DNA of 64,000 bases from Bacteroidia bacterium (GTDB lineage: Bacteria; Bacteroidota; Bacteroidia; Flavobacteriales; Flavobacteriaceae), in contig JAUIEK010000001.1 of the NCBI GenBank assembly GCA_030428865.1, positions 124,001 to 188,000 on the forward strand. The letters are read 5' to 3'. The position numbers and the translations under genes were made by a program. Below the pieces are notes generated by a model, which saw only the letters and a program-made list of their open reading frames with translations, had not been told where the DNA came from and ran no database searches. Positions 26,521 through 35,895 of the stretch are shown in pieces (the stretch's first letter is position 1; every line of letters starts with the position of its first letter).

Positions 26521-28395
26521 TTATCTTCCCATATACACTAATAAAACAGAAATATCACTGGGAGAAACACCACTTATTCTACTGGCTTGAGAGATGGTGG
26601 TTGGTTGTATTTTGGTTAATTTTTCTCTTGCTTCGTAAGACAATGACTTCACTTTAGAATAATCAAACTTAAGGGGTATTGGCACATTTTCTAGTCTATT
26701 CAATTTATCTGCATTGCTCTTTTCTTTTTCTATATAACCTGAATATTTTAAGTGAATTTCTACTTGTTCTATAACATCTTTATTAATGTTTAAGTGCTCA
26801 ACAAATTCTTTCACCTTATTAATGGCAAAAAAATCTGAAAGTTTTAATTGAGGTCTTGATGCAATTTTATAAAGTTTCATTGATTGATTGATCTCTGCTA
26901 AATCATACTTTTTTAAAATTGGATTAACCTCTTTTTTTGATACACTTAAGTTTTCTAAAAAGTCTATGAAGTCAGCAGTTTGTTGTTTTTTATTCTGCAT
27001 TTTATCATAACGCTCTTGAGAGGCTAAACCTAATTTATATCCTAATGGAGTTAACCGTAAATCTGCGTTATCCTGCCTTAAAAGTGTTCTATATTCTGCT
27101 CTAGAGGTAAACATTCTGTAAGGCTCTTCTGTTCCTTTTGTAATCAAATCATCTATTAAAACACCAATATATGCTTCGCTTCGCTTTAAAATAAAAGGTT
27201 CTTTATTCTGGACTTTTAACGCGGCATTAATTCCAGCCATAAGCCCTTGAGCTGCCGCTTCCTCATAACCTGTTGTACCATTGATCTGACCTGCAAAAAA
27301 CAGATTTTCTATCACCTTTGTTTCTAAAGAATGTTTTAATTGCGTTGGTGGAAAATAATCATATTCTATCGCATAGCCGTAACGAAAGAACTTAACATTT
27401 TCAAATCCTGGTATTAATCTAATGGATTTATCTTGAACATCTTCTGGCAAAGAAGTAGAAAAACCATTAACATATACCTCAACTGTATTCCATCCTTCGG
27501 GCTCTACAAAAATTTGATGCTTATCTTTTTCTGAAAAACGATCAATCTTATCTTCTATAGAAGGACAATAACGTGGTCCTGTTGATTGAATTCTTCCATT
27601 AAACATAGGAGAGCGATCAAACCCTTCTCTTAATAAATTATGAACTTCTTTGCTTGTGTATGTTAAATAGCAAGATCGTTGTTTTGTTAATGGTTTTGTA
27701 TCAAGATAAGAGAATGTTTCTGTGACTTCATCTCCTGGTTGTTCTGTCATTTTAGAATAGTCTAAACTTCTCCCGTCTACTCTAGGCGGCGTTCCTGTTT
27801 TCATTCTTCCAGCTTCAAATCCTTTTCTCACTAGATCTTCCGTTATTCCCGTAGATCTAGATTCTCCTGCTCTACCTCCTCCAAAAGTTTTTTCACCTAT
27901 ATGAATCAACCCATTAAGAAATGTTCCTGCTGTTACAACAACTGTTTTTGCTTGAATTGTTATACCTAAAACCGTTTTTACACCAATAATTTTATCTCCA
28001 TCAAACACCAATCCGTTAACAGAGTCTTGGTAAAAATCTACATTCTCTGTCTTTTCTAACATATTACGCCAAGTTTCCGCAAACAGCATTCTATCAGATT
28101 GCGCTCTAGGACTCCACATAGCAGGTCCTTTAGACTTATTGAGCATCTTAAACTGGATTGCCGACTTATCTGTTACAATTCCACTGTAACCTCCTAAAGC
28201 ATCAATCTCTCGAACTATTTGCCCCTTTGCAATACCCCCCATTGCTGGATTACAGCTCATTTGTGCAATATTCTGTAGATTCATCGTAATCAACAGCGTT
28301 TTTGCTCCCACATTAGCGGCGGCGGCGGCGGCTTCACTTCCGGCGTGTCCTCCTCCAACAACAATAACATCGTATATTTTAGTAAACAAACTCAT
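26521..28395 (-). CDS. mnmG: tRNA uridine-5-carboxymethylaminomethyl enzyme MnmG (GidA)
   Basis: A 624-aa FAD enzyme that with MnmE modifies the wobble uridine (U34) of certain tRNAs. The N-terminal FAD motif is DVIVVGGGHAGSEAAAAAAN (8-27), followed by MSCNPAMGGIAKGQIVREID. The C-terminal helical domain ends ISGVSPSDISVLLVYMGR, all family hallmarks. Flanked on both sides by parS-like palindromes. Upstream genes ybeY and DUF4175 are on the same strand. Confidence 0.97.
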   Translation of the reverse strand: MSLFTKIYDVIVVGGGHAGSEAAAAAANVGAKTLLITMNLQNIAQMSCNPAMGGIAKGQIVREIDALGGYSGIVTDKSAIQFKMLNKSKGPAMWSPRAQSDRMLFAETWRNMLEKTENVDFYQDSVNGLVFDGDKIIGVKTVLGITIQAKTVVVTAGTFLNGLIHIGEKTFGGGRAGESRSTGITEDLVRKGFEAGRMKTGTPPRVDGRSLDYSKMTEQPGDEVTETFSYLDTKPLTKQRSCYLTYTSKEVHNLLREGFDRSPMFNGRIQSTGPRYCPSIEDKIDRFSEKDKHQIFVEPEGWNTVEVYVNGFSTSLPEDVQDKSIRLIPGFENVKFFRYGYAIEYDYFPPTQLKHSLETKVIENLFFAGQINGTTGYEEAAAQGLMAGINAALKVQNKEPFILKRSEAYIGVLIDDLITKGTEEPYRMFTSRAEYRTLLRQDNADLRLTPLGYKLGLASQERYDKMQNKKQQTADFIDFLENLSVSKKEVNPILKKYDLAEINQSMKLYKIASRPQLKLSDFFAINKVKEFVEHLNINKDVIEQVEIHLKYSGYIEKEKSNADKLNRLENVPIPLKFDYSKVKSLSYEAREKLTKIQPTTISQASRISGVSPSDISVLLVYMGR

Positions 28396-28410
28396 GTTCC
28401 ACGTGAAACT
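28395..28410. other. parS-like palindrome, site 2 (upstream of mnmG)
   Basis: TGTTCCACGTGAAACT, one base from TGTTNCACGTGNAACA (last A is T). It overlaps the first base of the mnmG start codon and fills most of the gap to ybeY. ParB-type centromere sites usually cluster near oriC. Confidence 0.65.
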
Positions 28411-28419
28411 TAAATTTAA

Positions 28420-28836
28420 CTAATTGTTTATCAGCGTATTAATAAATAATTCTTCGTTTTTTCGCATGATTTCTTTTTCTTTTTCAGTTTTGTCTTTATA
28501 TCCTAAAAAGTGCAAGACTCCATGACTCATCACTCTTGCTAATTCATTGTCAAAAGATACCTGAAATGAATGAGCATTATCAGCAACTCGATCAACAGAT
28601 ATACAAATATCACCAGAAATAACATTTCCTACCGTATAATCAAAACTAATAATGTCTGTGTAGGTGTCGTGATTTAAGTGCTCTACATTGATTTTCAACA
28701 AAGCATCATCATCATAAAAATGATACGTGATTTCTCCTAATTCAGCATTATAGAGATGTAGAGCGCGAGAAATCCAATTTTTATAAATTTCTTCATTCTC
28801 TAATTTAAAATCTGTGTGATAAATAAATTCAATCAA
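28420..28836 (-). CDS. ybeY: rRNA maturation endoribonuclease YbeY
   Basis: A 138-aa metalloprotein in 16S rRNA 3'-end maturation and ribosome quality control. The zinc-binding region is MSHGVLHFLGYKDKT; the third His of the usual HGxLHxxGYxH is Asp here (GYKD), a variant I recall in other Bacteroidota. The start is TTG at 28836, sharing two bases with the TGA stop of the upstream DUF4175 gene, so translation is coupled. Confidence 0.92.
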   Translation of the reverse strand: MIEFIYHTDFKLENEEIYKNWISRALHLYNAELGEITYHFYDDDALLKINVEHLNHDTYTDIISFDYTVGNVISGDICISVDRVADNAHSFQVSFDNELARVMSHGVLHFLGYKDKTEKEKEIMRKNEELFINTLINN

Positions 28837-31800
28837 TTGAAATATTTTTTACCAGAAAAATATTCTTGTACTTTTTTTCTGTAAATCTGTTGCAAAGGTA
28901 GTGATTGCCTGTTTAAAATTTCTACTTGATTGTAAAACAACTTTTTGAGCTGTTGTTTTTTTATATTGTTTTTAGTGTACTCTTCTGTATTTGTGTTCGA
29001 TTTTCTTCTATCATCTTTATTCTGCTTTAACGTAGCATCTTCTAATTTCAGTAATTGGTACTCTAAATTTTGCATTCGTTGAAGTGCTTCCGGCGTAACT
29101 CCTTTTTCTAGAATTTCATTTTCCAATTCCTCCATTCTCTTAAGAAATTCTTTTCCTTTCTTATTAGATTCATTAGAGCCTTCATTTAAAATATCTTCTA
29201 ATTGTTGCCGCAGTATACTTTGCTGCTGGTAAATTTTATAGGTTTCTCCGTTTATGTCTTCACTGTTTTCTCCTTCTTTCCTTTTTCCTTGGTTTGACTT
29301 TTGATCTAAACCTTTTTTTATTTGATCAGAAAGCCCTTTTTGCTGCTTAATAAGCGTTGTCAAACTAAACGAATTCGATTTTTTTCCTTTTCCTGAACTG
29401 GACATTTTATTTTGCATATTAGCAAGTAAATCACTTAGAAAATCTGCGATATTATTTGTTGCTGTAATTGTGTAACGTTGATTAGAAACCCCTGTGCTGA
29501 AACGTCTTTCTGAAAAATTTTCTAACGACTGTTCTAAGTTGTAATGAACTGAAGACAAATCTTCTTGAAGTTTCGTGCTTATTTGAGGTACGCGCATAGA
29601 TAATACATACAGACTATCGTCTATGTGTTCAAAATATGTTTTTATCTCGTGCTGTTTTCGTAAATTTTTTCCAAAGTCAGGATGACGCTCATTAATTTTA
29701 TTGAAAACATCCATCAAATCTTCTTGTTGAAAGGAAAAAGTAAGTATGTTCTTAAGGATTTTTCGCAAATCGTCTACATTTTCACTAATCATGTTTGCTT
29801 GCATGTCAGAAAGAGATTGCATCATTTTCTGACTCATTTTTTTCATTTTATCTGCTGCTTGCTTCTGATTTTCTTTTGCCTGCTTTTTTTTCTTTTCTGA
29901 TAAATTCTTTTCTGCCTCTTTCTGATTTTTTGAAACCTCACTTTGCTCTTGTTTCAAATCTGGAATAGACATTGGCAAGCGAAGTTTTTGATTGTCTTCA
30001 TCTAGTTCTTTCAGTTCTTCTTGAATATCATTAAACTCTTTATTTAATTTCTGCTGGTCTTGTGTTTTTACCGAGTCTGTTTTTGATAACTCATGTTGTT
30101 TTTTGGCTAAGTTTTCTAATTTGTTGGCTAACTGTGTTGTTTTCTGTTCAACATAAAATCTTTTTGTGAGTTCTAGTATTCTCTCTAAGCTTCTTTCTTG
30201 TTGTTTGTTTTGTTGTGCTAGTTGTTTTGTTTTCTTGATAAGTTCATCTTTGTTCAGTTTATCAGCTAATCGTTCTAATTCTTTAAGAAGTTGTTCTTGC
30301 CGTTTTATATCTTTTAATTCATCAATTCTCTTCTTTAACTCTTCTTTTTGTTTTTGAAGCGATTCATTTTCTTCTTGTTTTTCATCAAAGTTTTGGAGTA
30401 AATTATCGCTTTGTTTTTGCATCATTTTTTGATAGTTTCTTTGTCTTTTTAGCAAGTCTTGCAATTTTTTACTATCATTCCAGTTTACATTTTTTTTGTT
30501 TTGAAAATTCTGCTGAATTTCTTTTAGATTATTTCTCTGTTTTTTTTGGTTAATTAATGTGTTTTCTAAATTATTAATCTGATTTTTCTGCTCCTGCAAC
30601 AATTGTTCTTCTTTTTCTTCTTGCGTTTTTAATCGATATGAAAACGTTTTGCTTGTGGTTTTTTTAGCGCCATGAATACCATCATTATCAAAAACTTCAA
30701 AAAACAACTCATAATCCAATCCTTCTTCAAATTCAATTTCTTTGGAAATATCTACTAAAAATGTTTGAAGCGTTTCTTTACCAATCTTAATCTTTTTTAC
30801 CTTATTCTGTTCTTTATGCCGAGTTGGATAGTACACTAAATTCAGTTTTGCTAGGCCATAATCATCAGAGATTTTCCCTGCTAAATAAACAAGTTCATTT
30901 CGCGTACTATCGATAATAGATTGCACATCAATCTTTGGATATTCATCTGGAATAGCCGTAACGGAAAAATTTAACGACTCATAATCTTTAATGTCTTGAT
31001 TTGTTGTAGATATTGTGTAATTAAAACTATTTAGAATCTGCTTAGAAAGCACAAATTCATTTTCTTCTTTTTCTGAAAAATTTTGAGTTTTATTTCCCTC
31101 TGAAAAAGACACATCTGACGTTTGTAATGTGCTTATATTCCATGTAATTTTAGTTCCCTCGGGAACGATTACATTTGTTTGAGAAGGAATACTTTGATCT
31201 TTTTGCTTTGTATATTTAGGATAATCTATATCTAAAACAACTCCTTTTATTGTAGGGGTTTTAATTACTTTTAACTCATATTGAATAGATCGTATTCCGT
31301 TAGAGACAACATAAAAAAAAGTATTCTCTTGAACTTGAGAAAACGTAAACTGAAATTCTCCTAGTTTTTCGCTAGTTAAAAAATATTCTTGATTTTGAAA
31401 TACAATTTTTGCTTCTGACGGAACAATTTTTCCTGCTGTAGAAAACCGAACAGTAAAGTCTTTTCCTTGTATAACCTGTAAGTTTTTTGAATCTAAAACA
31501 AATGTAAAAGGAGCCGGAGGAGTATATGCTTGTTTATAATTAACAATTCTTGAAAAACTGTCAGAAAAATCACCAACTAAATTAGTAAAGAAAAGTATCA
31601 GCACTAAAAATAACGGAGCTATTAAATATTTTACATACTTAAGGTTGACCTTAAAATTGATTGCTTTATTAAACGGAATAGGAACAAGTTCTTTTGATTT
31701 TTGCTCAATACTTGCAATTAATAAATCTGATTGTTCATCTAGTTTTCGAAGTTGTAAAACATTTAATAGCTTATCTTCTACTTCTTTAAAATGCTTTCCT

Positions 31801-32090
31801 ACAAGCGATGATAGTTCTTCTAATTTTATTCCTCTAGTCGCTTTTAATAGTTTTAGTAAAGGTGTAACAATCAAAAAAAATAACAGCCCTGACTCTGCGC
31901 CAACAAACAACCAAAATAACAGAACTCTGCCTACTTTTGGCAGCCAAAGAAAATATTCAATAAAAGAAGTAAGTATAAAATAACTCAACCCAAACGTTAA
32001 AAACAATAAACTTCCTTTAAGAAGTTGGTTGATGTAATACTTCTTGTAAAATTGTTCTAATTTTTTCTCTATGGCACTGTAATGCTCCAT
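28833..32090 (-). CDS. DUF4175 family giant coiled-coil membrane protein
   Basis: A 1085-aa protein. Two to three membrane helices lie at the N-terminus (about 21-75) and another at about 150-170. A beta-rich middle (about 190-500) follows, then about 450 residues of Gln/Lys/Glu-rich coiled coil (about 500-780) with low-complexity stretches such as KEEQLLQEQKNQINNLE. The C-terminus is helical and charged. The family is widespread in Bacteroidota and of unknown function. A TAGATTTG box (plus 32122-32129) is a weak promoter candidate. Its stop overlaps the ybeY start. Confidence 0.8.
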   Translation of the reverse strand: MEHYSAIEKKLEQFYKKYYINQLLKGSLLFLTFGLSYFILTSFIEYFLWLPKVGRVLLFWLFVGAESGLLFFLIVTPLLKLLKATRGIKLEELSSLVGKHFKEVEDKLLNVLQLRKLDEQSDLLIASIEQKSKELVPIPFNKAINFKVNLKYVKYLIAPLFLVLILFFTNLVGDFSDSFSRIVNYKQAYTPPAPFTFVLDSKNLQVIQGKDFTVRFSTAGKIVPSEAKIVFQNQEYFLTSEKLGEFQFTFSQVQENTFFYVVSNGIRSIQYELKVIKTPTIKGVVLDIDYPKYTKQKDQSIPSQTNVIVPEGTKITWNISTLQTSDVSFSEGNKTQNFSEKEENEFVLSKQILNSFNYTISTTNQDIKDYESLNFSVTAIPDEYPKIDVQSIIDSTRNELVYLAGKISDDYGLAKLNLVYYPTRHKEQNKVKKIKIGKETLQTFLVDISKEIEFEEGLDYELFFEVFDNDGIHGAKKTTSKTFSYRLKTQEEKEEQLLQEQKNQINNLENTLINQKKQRNNLKEIQQNFQNKKNVNWNDSKKLQDLLKRQRNYQKMMQKQSDNLLQNFDEKQEENESLQKQKEELKKRIDELKDIKRQEQLLKELERLADKLNKDELIKKTKQLAQQNKQQERSLERILELTKRFYVEQKTTQLANKLENLAKKQHELSKTDSVKTQDQQKLNKEFNDIQEELKELDEDNQKLRLPMSIPDLKQEQSEVSKNQKEAEKNLSEKKKKQAKENQKQAADKMKKMSQKMMQSLSDMQANMISENVDDLRKILKNILTFSFQQEDLMDVFNKINERHPDFGKNLRKQHEIKTYFEHIDDSLYVLSMRVPQISTKLQEDLSSVHYNLEQSLENFSERRFSTGVSNQRYTITATNNIADFLSDLLANMQNKMSSSGKGKKSNSFSLTTLIKQQKGLSDQIKKGLDQKSNQGKRKEGENSEDINGETYKIYQQQSILRQQLEDILNEGSNESNKKGKEFLKRMEELENEILEKGVTPEALQRMQNLEYQLLKLEDATLKQNKDDRRKSNTNTEEYTKNNIKKQQLKKLFYNQVEILNRQSLPLQQIYRKKVQEYFSGKKYFN

Positions 32091-32154
32091 CTTACATAAA
32101 ATTACGACAAAAAAATAAAGCCAAATCTAATTTTGTGTTAAAGCTCTCTTTGTT

Positions 32155-32183
32155 TTGTAAACGCATGAATAAAAGTATCTTTG
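32155..32183 (+). promoter_or_regulatory. gltX promoter
   Basis: TTG (32155-32157), 18 nt, then TATCTTTG (32176-32183): a clean fit to TTG-N17-23-TAnnTTTG. It overlaps a TTG codon that begins the longer open frame, so gltX must start at the ATG at 32205. Confidence 0.7.
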
Positions 32184-32204
32184 CATACAAATTTAAGAAA
32201 CTTC

Positions 32205-33725
32205 ATGTCTAAAGATATTCGTGTTCGGTTTGCTCCAAGTCCTACAGGCCCACTCCATATGGGAGGTGTTAGAACAGCCCTTTATAATTACTTATTTGCT
32301 AAAAGGCATCAAGGAACTTTTGTGCTTAGAATAGAAGATACCGATCAAAAACGGTACGTTTCAAATGCAGAACAATATATTATAGATGCTTTGAATTGGA
32401 GCGGAATTCCTTATGACGAAGGGCCAGGAAAAAACGAAAAATATGGTCCATATCGTCAATCTGAAAGAAAAGAAATCTATAAAAAATATGCTGATGAGTT
32501 AATTGAAAAAGGACATGCTTACTACGCCTTTGATACAGCTGAACAATTAGATGAACACAGAAAGAAACATGAAGAAGAAGGAAAAACGTTTATTTACAAT
32601 TGGCATAATCGAGAAAAGAGAAAACTACTAAACTCATTGGTTTTATCTAAAGAAGAAGCAGAAAAACGAATTCAGCAAGGAGATCATTATGTTGTTCGTT
32701 TCAAATCTCCAGAGAACAAAAAACTGGTTTTACATGATAAAATTAGAGGTGAAATTACCATTGACACTAATATTTTGGACGATAAAATTCTATTTAAATC
32801 CGATGGTATGCCAACGTATCATTTGGCAAATATTGTAGATGATCATTTAATGAAAATAACACATGTGATACGTGGTGAAGAATGGTTGCCTTCTCTAGCT
32901 TTACACTGTTTGTTGTATGAAGCATTTGATTGGGAAAAACCTGAATTTGCTCATCTTCCTTTAATTTTAAAACCTGTTGGAAAAGGAAAACTTAGTAAAC
33001 GTGATGGAGACCAGTTAGGGTTTCCTGTTTTTCCATTAGCTTATAAAAATCCTGAAACTGGAGAGGTTTCTAGAAGTTATAAAGAAGATGGTTATTTTCC
33101 AGAGGCTTTCGTAAATATGCTTGCATTATTAGGTTGGAATCCAGGAACAGAACAAGAATTGTTTAGCTTAAAAGAATTAGTGAATGAGTTTCGTTTAAAA
33201 CGAGTTAGTAAATCAGGCGCTAAGTTTAGTCCGGAAAAAGCAACATGGTTTAATCAACAGCATTTGCAATCAAAATCAAATGAAGAGCTTGCTGAAAACT
33301 TTAGTTCAATATTGCTAGAAAAAGGAATTTCTTTTGATAAAAATTACATAATAAAAGTAGTTTCATTAATAAAAGAAAGAGCGGTTTTTGTAGCTGATTT
33401 TTGGAATCTTTCTTCATTCTTTTTTCAATCTCCCAAAAATTTTGATGAAAAGTCAGCAAGAAAACAATGGAAAGAAGAAACTCCAGAAATTATGAATGAA
33501 CTCATCATAGTTTTGAAAGAATTGGATAATCATCCATCAGAAGAAATTGAAATTAAAGTAAAAGAATGGATTACTCAAAAAGGAATCGGATTTGGAAAAG
33601 TAATGCAGCCTCTACGCTTATCTTTAGTAGGAGCTTTAAAAGGTCCACATTTGTTTGATATTATTGAACTAATTGGTGCTCAAGAAACAATAAAAAGAAT
33701 TGAATTTGCCATAAAAACACTTTAG
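32205..33725 (+). CDS. gltX: Glutamyl-tRNA synthetase
   Basis: A class I aminoacyl-tRNA synthetase of 506 aa. The HIGH-type motif appears in FAPSPTGPLHMGGVRTALYN and the KMSKS-type motif as KLSKRDGD. The C-terminal anticodon-binding half ends with the helical GKVMQPLRLSLVGAL region. No glutaminyl-tRNA synthetase gene is in the window, so whether it is discriminating cannot be judged. The next gene starts one base after its stop. Confidence 0.96.
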   Translation: MSKDIRVRFAPSPTGPLHMGGVRTALYNYLFAKRHQGTFVLRIEDTDQKRYVSNAEQYIIDALNWSGIPYDEGPGKNEKYGPYRQSERKEIYKKYADELIEKGHAYYAFDTAEQLDEHRKKHEEEGKTFIYNWHNREKRKLLNSLVLSKEEAEKRIQQGDHYVVRFKSPENKKLVLHDKIRGEITIDTNILDDKILFKSDGMPTYHLANIVDDHLMKITHVIRGEEWLPSLALHCLLYEAFDWEKPEFAHLPLILKPVGKGKLSKRDGDQLGFPVFPLAYKNPETGEVSRSYKEDGYFPEAFVNMLALLGWNPGTEQELFSLKELVNEFRLKRVSKSGAKFSPEKATWFNQQHLQSKSNEELAENFSSILLEKGISFDKNYIIKVVSLIKERAVFVADFWNLSSFFFQSPKNFDEKSARKQWKEETPEIMNELIIVLKELDNHPSEEIEIKVKEWITQKGIGFGKVMQPLRLSLVGALKGPHLFDIIELIGAQETIKRIEFAIKTL

Positions 33726-33726
33726 T

Positions 33727-34263
33727 ATGAAAGCTGTAATTTTTTCTTTATTATTTTTTGTGAGTATTTCTTCTTTTGCTCAGCTTATGAATCCAAGAGG
33801 TGGAATGAATCAGAGAGGTAGAATGGGACAACCTCAAACAAGAAATCCGCAACCTCAAAAACCACCAGCTTTTGACGGAAAAAAAGCAATTGGTATTGTT
33901 AACTATGATCCTGAAAAGACAGCTAAGAAAATTAGCTTAAAGAAAAGTGGTAAAAAGTTTGATTCATTTAAAAAAATCATAGTAAAATTCAATAAAGAGA
34001 TTAATGATGTTGCAAGAATTAATAGTTTTACATTATCCGAAGCAAAAGTAAAAGTTGAAGGAGCTCAAAAACTGGCTTCAGAAACTCGTGATTATAGTGT
34101 ACTTAGAAATACTTATAAAGAGGTGGGCGACCTTTTTAAACCAATTGTTGAAGAAGTAAATAAAAAAGAAAAAGAGTTAGATAATTCTTTAGAGCCTATT
34201 CTTTCAGAAAAACAATTTAAAAGGTGGAAAAAATACAAACAGAAAAGAAAAAGCAGTAGGTAA
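33727..34263 (+). CDS. Secreted basic helical protein, unknown
   Basis: A 178-aa protein with a signal peptide (MKAVIFSLLFFVSISSFAQ). A short Gly/Arg/Pro/Gln-rich linker follows (NPRGGMNQRGRMGQPQTRNP, about 22-41), then a lysine-rich helical domain ending KRWKKYKQKRKSSR. It faintly resembles the periplasmic Spy/CpxP-type helical proteins, but I cannot confirm that. Follows gltX by one base, so co-transcribed. Confidence 0.65.
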   Translation: MKAVIFSLLFFVSISSFAQLMNPRGGMNQRGRMGQPQTRNPQPQKPPAFDGKKAIGIVNYDPEKTAKKISLKKSGKKFDSFKKIIVKFNKEINDVARINSFTLSEAKVKVEGAQKLASETRDYSVLRNTYKEVGDLFKPIVEEVNKKEKELDNSLEPILSEKQFKRWKKYKQKRKSSR

Positions 34264-34362
34264 AGTTTTACTTATTGTAACATTTTCTTTTTTTTACGTC
34301 TCATAATTAGCTACTTATTTAAAGTATCTTTACAATAGATTAACCGTTAAACTTAATTAATT

Positions 34363-35292
34363 ATGGGATTTTACCTTCTTTACGGAGTAATAGGATTTTT
34401 TGTTCTATTATTTCTTTTATTCTTCATTGTAAAACAACAAACTGCAGCTGTTATTGAAACTTTTGGTCGTTTTACAAGTGTTCGTCATTCTGGATTACAA
34501 ATTAAGATACCTTTAATTCAAAGAATTGCAGGTCGTTTAAGCTTAAAAATTCAGCAGTTAGATGTAATTGTAGAAACTAAAACACTAGATGATGTGTTTG
34601 TAAAGCTAAAAGTTTCTGTTCAATACAAAGTAATTAGAGAAAAAGTATATGAAGCATTTTATAAGCTAGATTACCCGCATGATCAAATTACATCTTATGT
34701 TTTTGATGTTGTAAGGGCCGAGGTTCCTAAAATGAAACTAGATGATGTGTTTGTTAAAAAAGATGATATTGCTATTGCAGTAAAATCTGAATTGAATGAT
34801 GCTATGATGGAATATGGTTATGATATCATAAAAACACTGGTAACAGATATAGATCCTGATGCGCAGGTAAAAGCTTCTATGAATAGAATTAATGCTGCAG
34901 AACGAGAAAAAATAGCAGCACAATTTGAAGGAGATGCACAACGTATTTTAATTGTTGAAAAAGCAAGAGCAGAAGCAGAAAGTAAACGTTTACAAGGGCA
35001 AGGTATTGCAGACCAACGAAGAGAAATTGCGCGTGGTTTAGAAGAATCTGTAGAGGTTTTAAATAAAGTAGGAATCAATTCGCAAGAAGCATCTGCTTTA
35101 ATTGTTGTAACACAACATTACGATACTCTGCAATCTATTGGAGAAGAAACAAACAGTAATTTGATTCTGCTGCCTAACTCTCCACAAGCAGGTAGTGATA
35201 TGTTAAATAACATGGTGGCTAGTTTTACAGCTAGTAACCAAATAGGAGAAGCAATGAAAGAAGCTAAAAGCAAAAAAAATAAGAATGAATAA
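34363..35292 (+). CDS. SPFH/Band 7 membrane protein
   Basis: A 309-aa protein with an N-terminal membrane helix (about 3-25). A Band 7 domain follows (about 28-200: [20 protein letters not shown] and [19 protein letters not shown]). A coiled, Ala/Glu-rich helix comes next (about 180-235: [18 protein letters not shown]), then a C-terminal oligomerisation part. It belongs to the stomatin/QmcA group, which organise membrane microdomains or proteases. No NfeD partner lies beside it. Overlaps the YbjQ gene by 8 nt. Confidence 0.9.
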   Translation: MGFYLLYGVIGFFVLLFLLFFIVKQQTAAVIETFGRFTSVRHSGLQIKIPLIQRIAGRLSLKIQQLDVIVETKTLDDVFVKLKVSVQYKVIREKVYEAFYKLDYPHDQITSYVFDVVRAEVPKMKLDDVFVKKDDIAIAVKSELNDAMMEYGYDIIKTLVTDIDPDAQVKASMNRINAAEREKIAAQFEGDAQRILIVEKARAEAESKRLQGQGIADQRREIARGLEESVEVLNKVGINSQEASALIVVTQHYDTLQSIGEETNSNLILLPNSPQAGSDMLNNMVASFTASNQIGEAMKEAKSKKNKNE

Positions 35293-35611
35293 ACTAATTT
35301 TAACAACAACAAATGGTATTGATGGTAAAACAGCTAATGATTACTTAGGAATTGTTACTGGAGAAACCATTATTGGAGCTAATATTTTTAAAGATTTCTT
35401 CGCTAGTATTCGAGATATTGTAGGTGGTAGATCGGGTTCTTATGAACGCGTACTAAGAGAAGCAAAGGACACAGCTATTCAAGAAATGACCCAAGAGGCA
35501 ATGCGATTAGGAGCAGATGCTATTATTGGTATTGATTTGGATTATGAAACAGTAGGTGCTAATGGAGGTATGCTAATGGTAACAGCTTCTGGAACAGCAG
35601 TTAAATTTTAA
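35285..35611 (+). CDS. YbjQ/UPF0145 family protein
   Basis: A 108-aa protein with the UPF0145 pattern: [20 protein letters not shown], the [20 protein letters not shown] helix and [12 protein letters not shown]. The family forms a pentamer and has been called heavy-metal binding, but the function is not established. Its start overlaps the end of the SPFH gene, so the two are coupled. A terminator follows. Confidence 0.9.
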   Translation: MNKLILTTTNGIDGKTANDYLGIVTGETIIGANIFKDFFASIRDIVGGRSGSYERVLREAKDTAIQEMTQEAMRLGADAIIGIDLDYETVGANGGMLMVTASGTAVKF

Positions 35612-35616
35612 CTAAT

Positions 35617-35650
35617 AAAAAAAATCCCGATTTGATTATCGGGATTTTTT
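35617..35650. terminator. Bidirectional terminator between ybjQ-like gene and tatA
   Basis: A-run plus stem AATCCCGAT / ATCGGGATT with a TTGATT loop and a T-run. Shared by the plus-strand YbjQ gene and the convergent tatA gene. Confidence 0.9.
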
Positions 35651-35652
35651 AT

Positions 35653-35844
35653 TTATTTACTTTCCTCTAGTTTTTCTTCTTTTTCGTCATCTTTGGTAGC
35701 TTTCTTAAATTCTTTTATTCCGCTACCCAAACCTTTCATTAATTCAGGAATTTTTCTTCCTCCAAATAGTAGTAATACAACTACTACAATTATAATAACT
35801 TGTGGAAGACCAATCATTCCTAAAAATATAGCTAATACATTCAT
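35653..35844 (-). CDS. tatA: Sec-independent translocase subunit TatA (second copy)
   Basis: A 63-aa TatA: short membrane helix ([20 protein letters not shown]), the [20 protein letters not shown] hinge and amphipathic helix, and a short acidic tail. It is shorter and more canonical than the 93-aa copy at 19748, so the two may serve TatA and TatB-like roles. A TATCTTTG box lies 18 nt upstream (plus 35863-35870). Confidence 0.92.
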   Translation of the reverse strand: MNVLAIFLGMIGLPQVIIIVVVVLLLFGGRKIPELMKGLGSGIKEFKKATKDDEKEEKLEESK

Positions 35845-35862
35845 TTGTCTTATTTTGTGTTA

Positions 35863-35870
35863 CAAAGATA
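35863..35870 (-). promoter_or_regulatory. -7 box of tatA (second copy)
   Basis: Minus-strand TATCTTTG, matching TAnnTTTG, 18 nt before the ATG at 35844. Confidence 0.6.
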
Positions 35871-35895
35871 CAAAAAGGTTGCAAGTTTGCTAATC

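Noticed and set aside
28833..32090. Reading the coiled-coil gene as an SMC-type chromosome protein because of the nearby parS-like sites
   Set aside because: It has N-terminal membrane helices and no Walker A or ABC signature, so it is not SMC.
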